Below, one piece after another: positions 5,703 through 6,162 of a stretch of 6,162 nt of DNA. The notes under the pieces are model-generated. The model was not told the DNA's origin. It did not search any database and saw only the letters and a list, made by a program, of their open reading frames with translations. A program made the position numbers and the translations under genes. Origin of the DNA: Candidatus Omnitrophota bacterium (GTDB taxonomy: Bacteria; Omnitrophota; Gorgyraeia; JACOVV01). The stretch covers positions 1-6,162 of the forward strand of contig JAHFFC010000060.1 of NCBI GenBank assembly GCA_023248175.1, given 5' to 3'. Numbering within the stretch: the first letter of the stretch is position 1; each line of letters begins with the position of its first letter.

Positions 5703-6162
5703 GTGCGCTACGAATTGTTAGTGAGTCTACGATACTTATTCGGTCGCCGAAAAGAGCGTTTTGTCGGGATCATCAGCTGGATTTCAGTCGGCGGGATCGC
5801 CTTGGGGGTCATGGCGTTAATCGTTGTGATATCGGTGATGAACGGATTCGATCGAGAATTGCGGGACCGGATGGTGGGATTCTACGCGGATCTTTCGGTG
5901 ACTCAAGCGGACGGCGTGAAGAATGCCGACGAGCTCGTGAAAAAAATCTTGGCTCATCCGGACGTAGTAGCGGCCTCTCCATTCATTCAGGGACAGGCGC
6001 TGGTGACCCAGCCGGGGCAAGTAATGGGAATTGTGATTCGGGGAGTGGATCCCTCCGGCGAAAAACGAGTTACACAATTAGCCGAGTTCCTGAAACAGGA
6101 GAATGGCCTCCCCGACGACGGCATCTGGCTAGGGAGTGAGTTGGCGGCTCGGCTTGGGCTTT
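5703..6162 (+). CDS. LolC/LolE-family lipoprotein-releasing ABC transporter permease, 3' truncated
   Basis: About 153 N-terminal residues are visible before the window ends; the family is usually about 400 long. The start (M)RYELLVSLRYLFGRRKERF is the typical LolC/E cytoplasmic N-terminus. The first membrane helix follows at about residues 21-48 with the family hallmark IALGVMALIVVISVMNGFDR, and then the beginning of the MacB-like periplasmic domain (VAASPFIQGQALV, IRGVDP, IWLGSELAARLGL). With the ATPase LolD, such permeases extract mature lipoproteins from the inner membrane and pass them to LolA, so an outer membrane is implied. The GTG start is chosen because an in-frame stop lies at 5667, no other start codon lies between, and the N-terminus fits the family. 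LolC and LolE cannot be told apart here; a lolD gene would be expected just beyond the window. Confidence 0.93.
   Translation, partial: MRYELLVSLRYLFGRRKERFVGIISWISVGGIALGVMALIVVISVMNGFDRELRDRMVGFYADLSVTQADGVKNADELVKKILAHPDVVAASPFIQGQALVTQPGQVMGIVIRGVDPSGEKRVTQLAEFLKQENGLPDDGIWLGSELAARLGL

Overview
The window is ordinary bacterial chromosome from a Gram-negative (diderm) organism. The sign of that is the last gene, a LolC/LolE-type permease, which only makes sense in a cell that exports lipoproteins to an outer membrane. Base composition is roughly balanced. The gene set (fused CobA-HemD, Bat-family membrane protein, GuaB3-type IMP dehydrogenase homologue, Lol permease) and the abundant small palindromic intergenic repeats resemble uncultured environmental lineages such as Desulfobacterota, Nitrospirota or Omnitrophota. 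No phylum can be fixed from the sequence alone.

Layout, all genes on the + strand: (1) 1-1373, 3' part of a fused uroporphyrinogen-III methyltransferase / uroporphyrinogen-III synthase. (2) 1374-1739, a 366-bp non-coding gap packed with palindromic repeats of at least three different kinds. (3) 1740-4358, a large exported membrane protein that joins a BatD-like periplasmic region, a cytoplasmic helical segment, BatE-like TPRs and a C-terminal SH3-like domain. (4) 4359-4447, a short gap with a good sigma-70-type promoter and a strong ribosome binding site. (5) 4448-5611, guaB3, an IMP dehydrogenase-family enzyme without CBS domains. (6) 5612-5702, a compact gap with a probable intrinsic terminator and two possible promoters. 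(7) 5703-6162, 5' part of a LolC/LolE-family permease.

The genes do not form an obvious single pathway: tetrapyrrole synthesis, envelope/stress protein, purine nucleotide metabolism and lipoprotein sorting. guaB3 and the Lol gene each have their own promoter signals, so the window looks like several short transcription units rather than one operon. I found no mobile-element gene, CRISPR array, tRNA or rRNA. The most interesting points are the single-ORF BatD-BatE-SH3 architecture away from any visible BatA/BatB partner, the repeat-dense gap before it, a heptanucleotide repeat inside its signal-peptide codons, and a possible leaderless promoter for the Lol gene. I did not find convincing evidence of a wholly new system.
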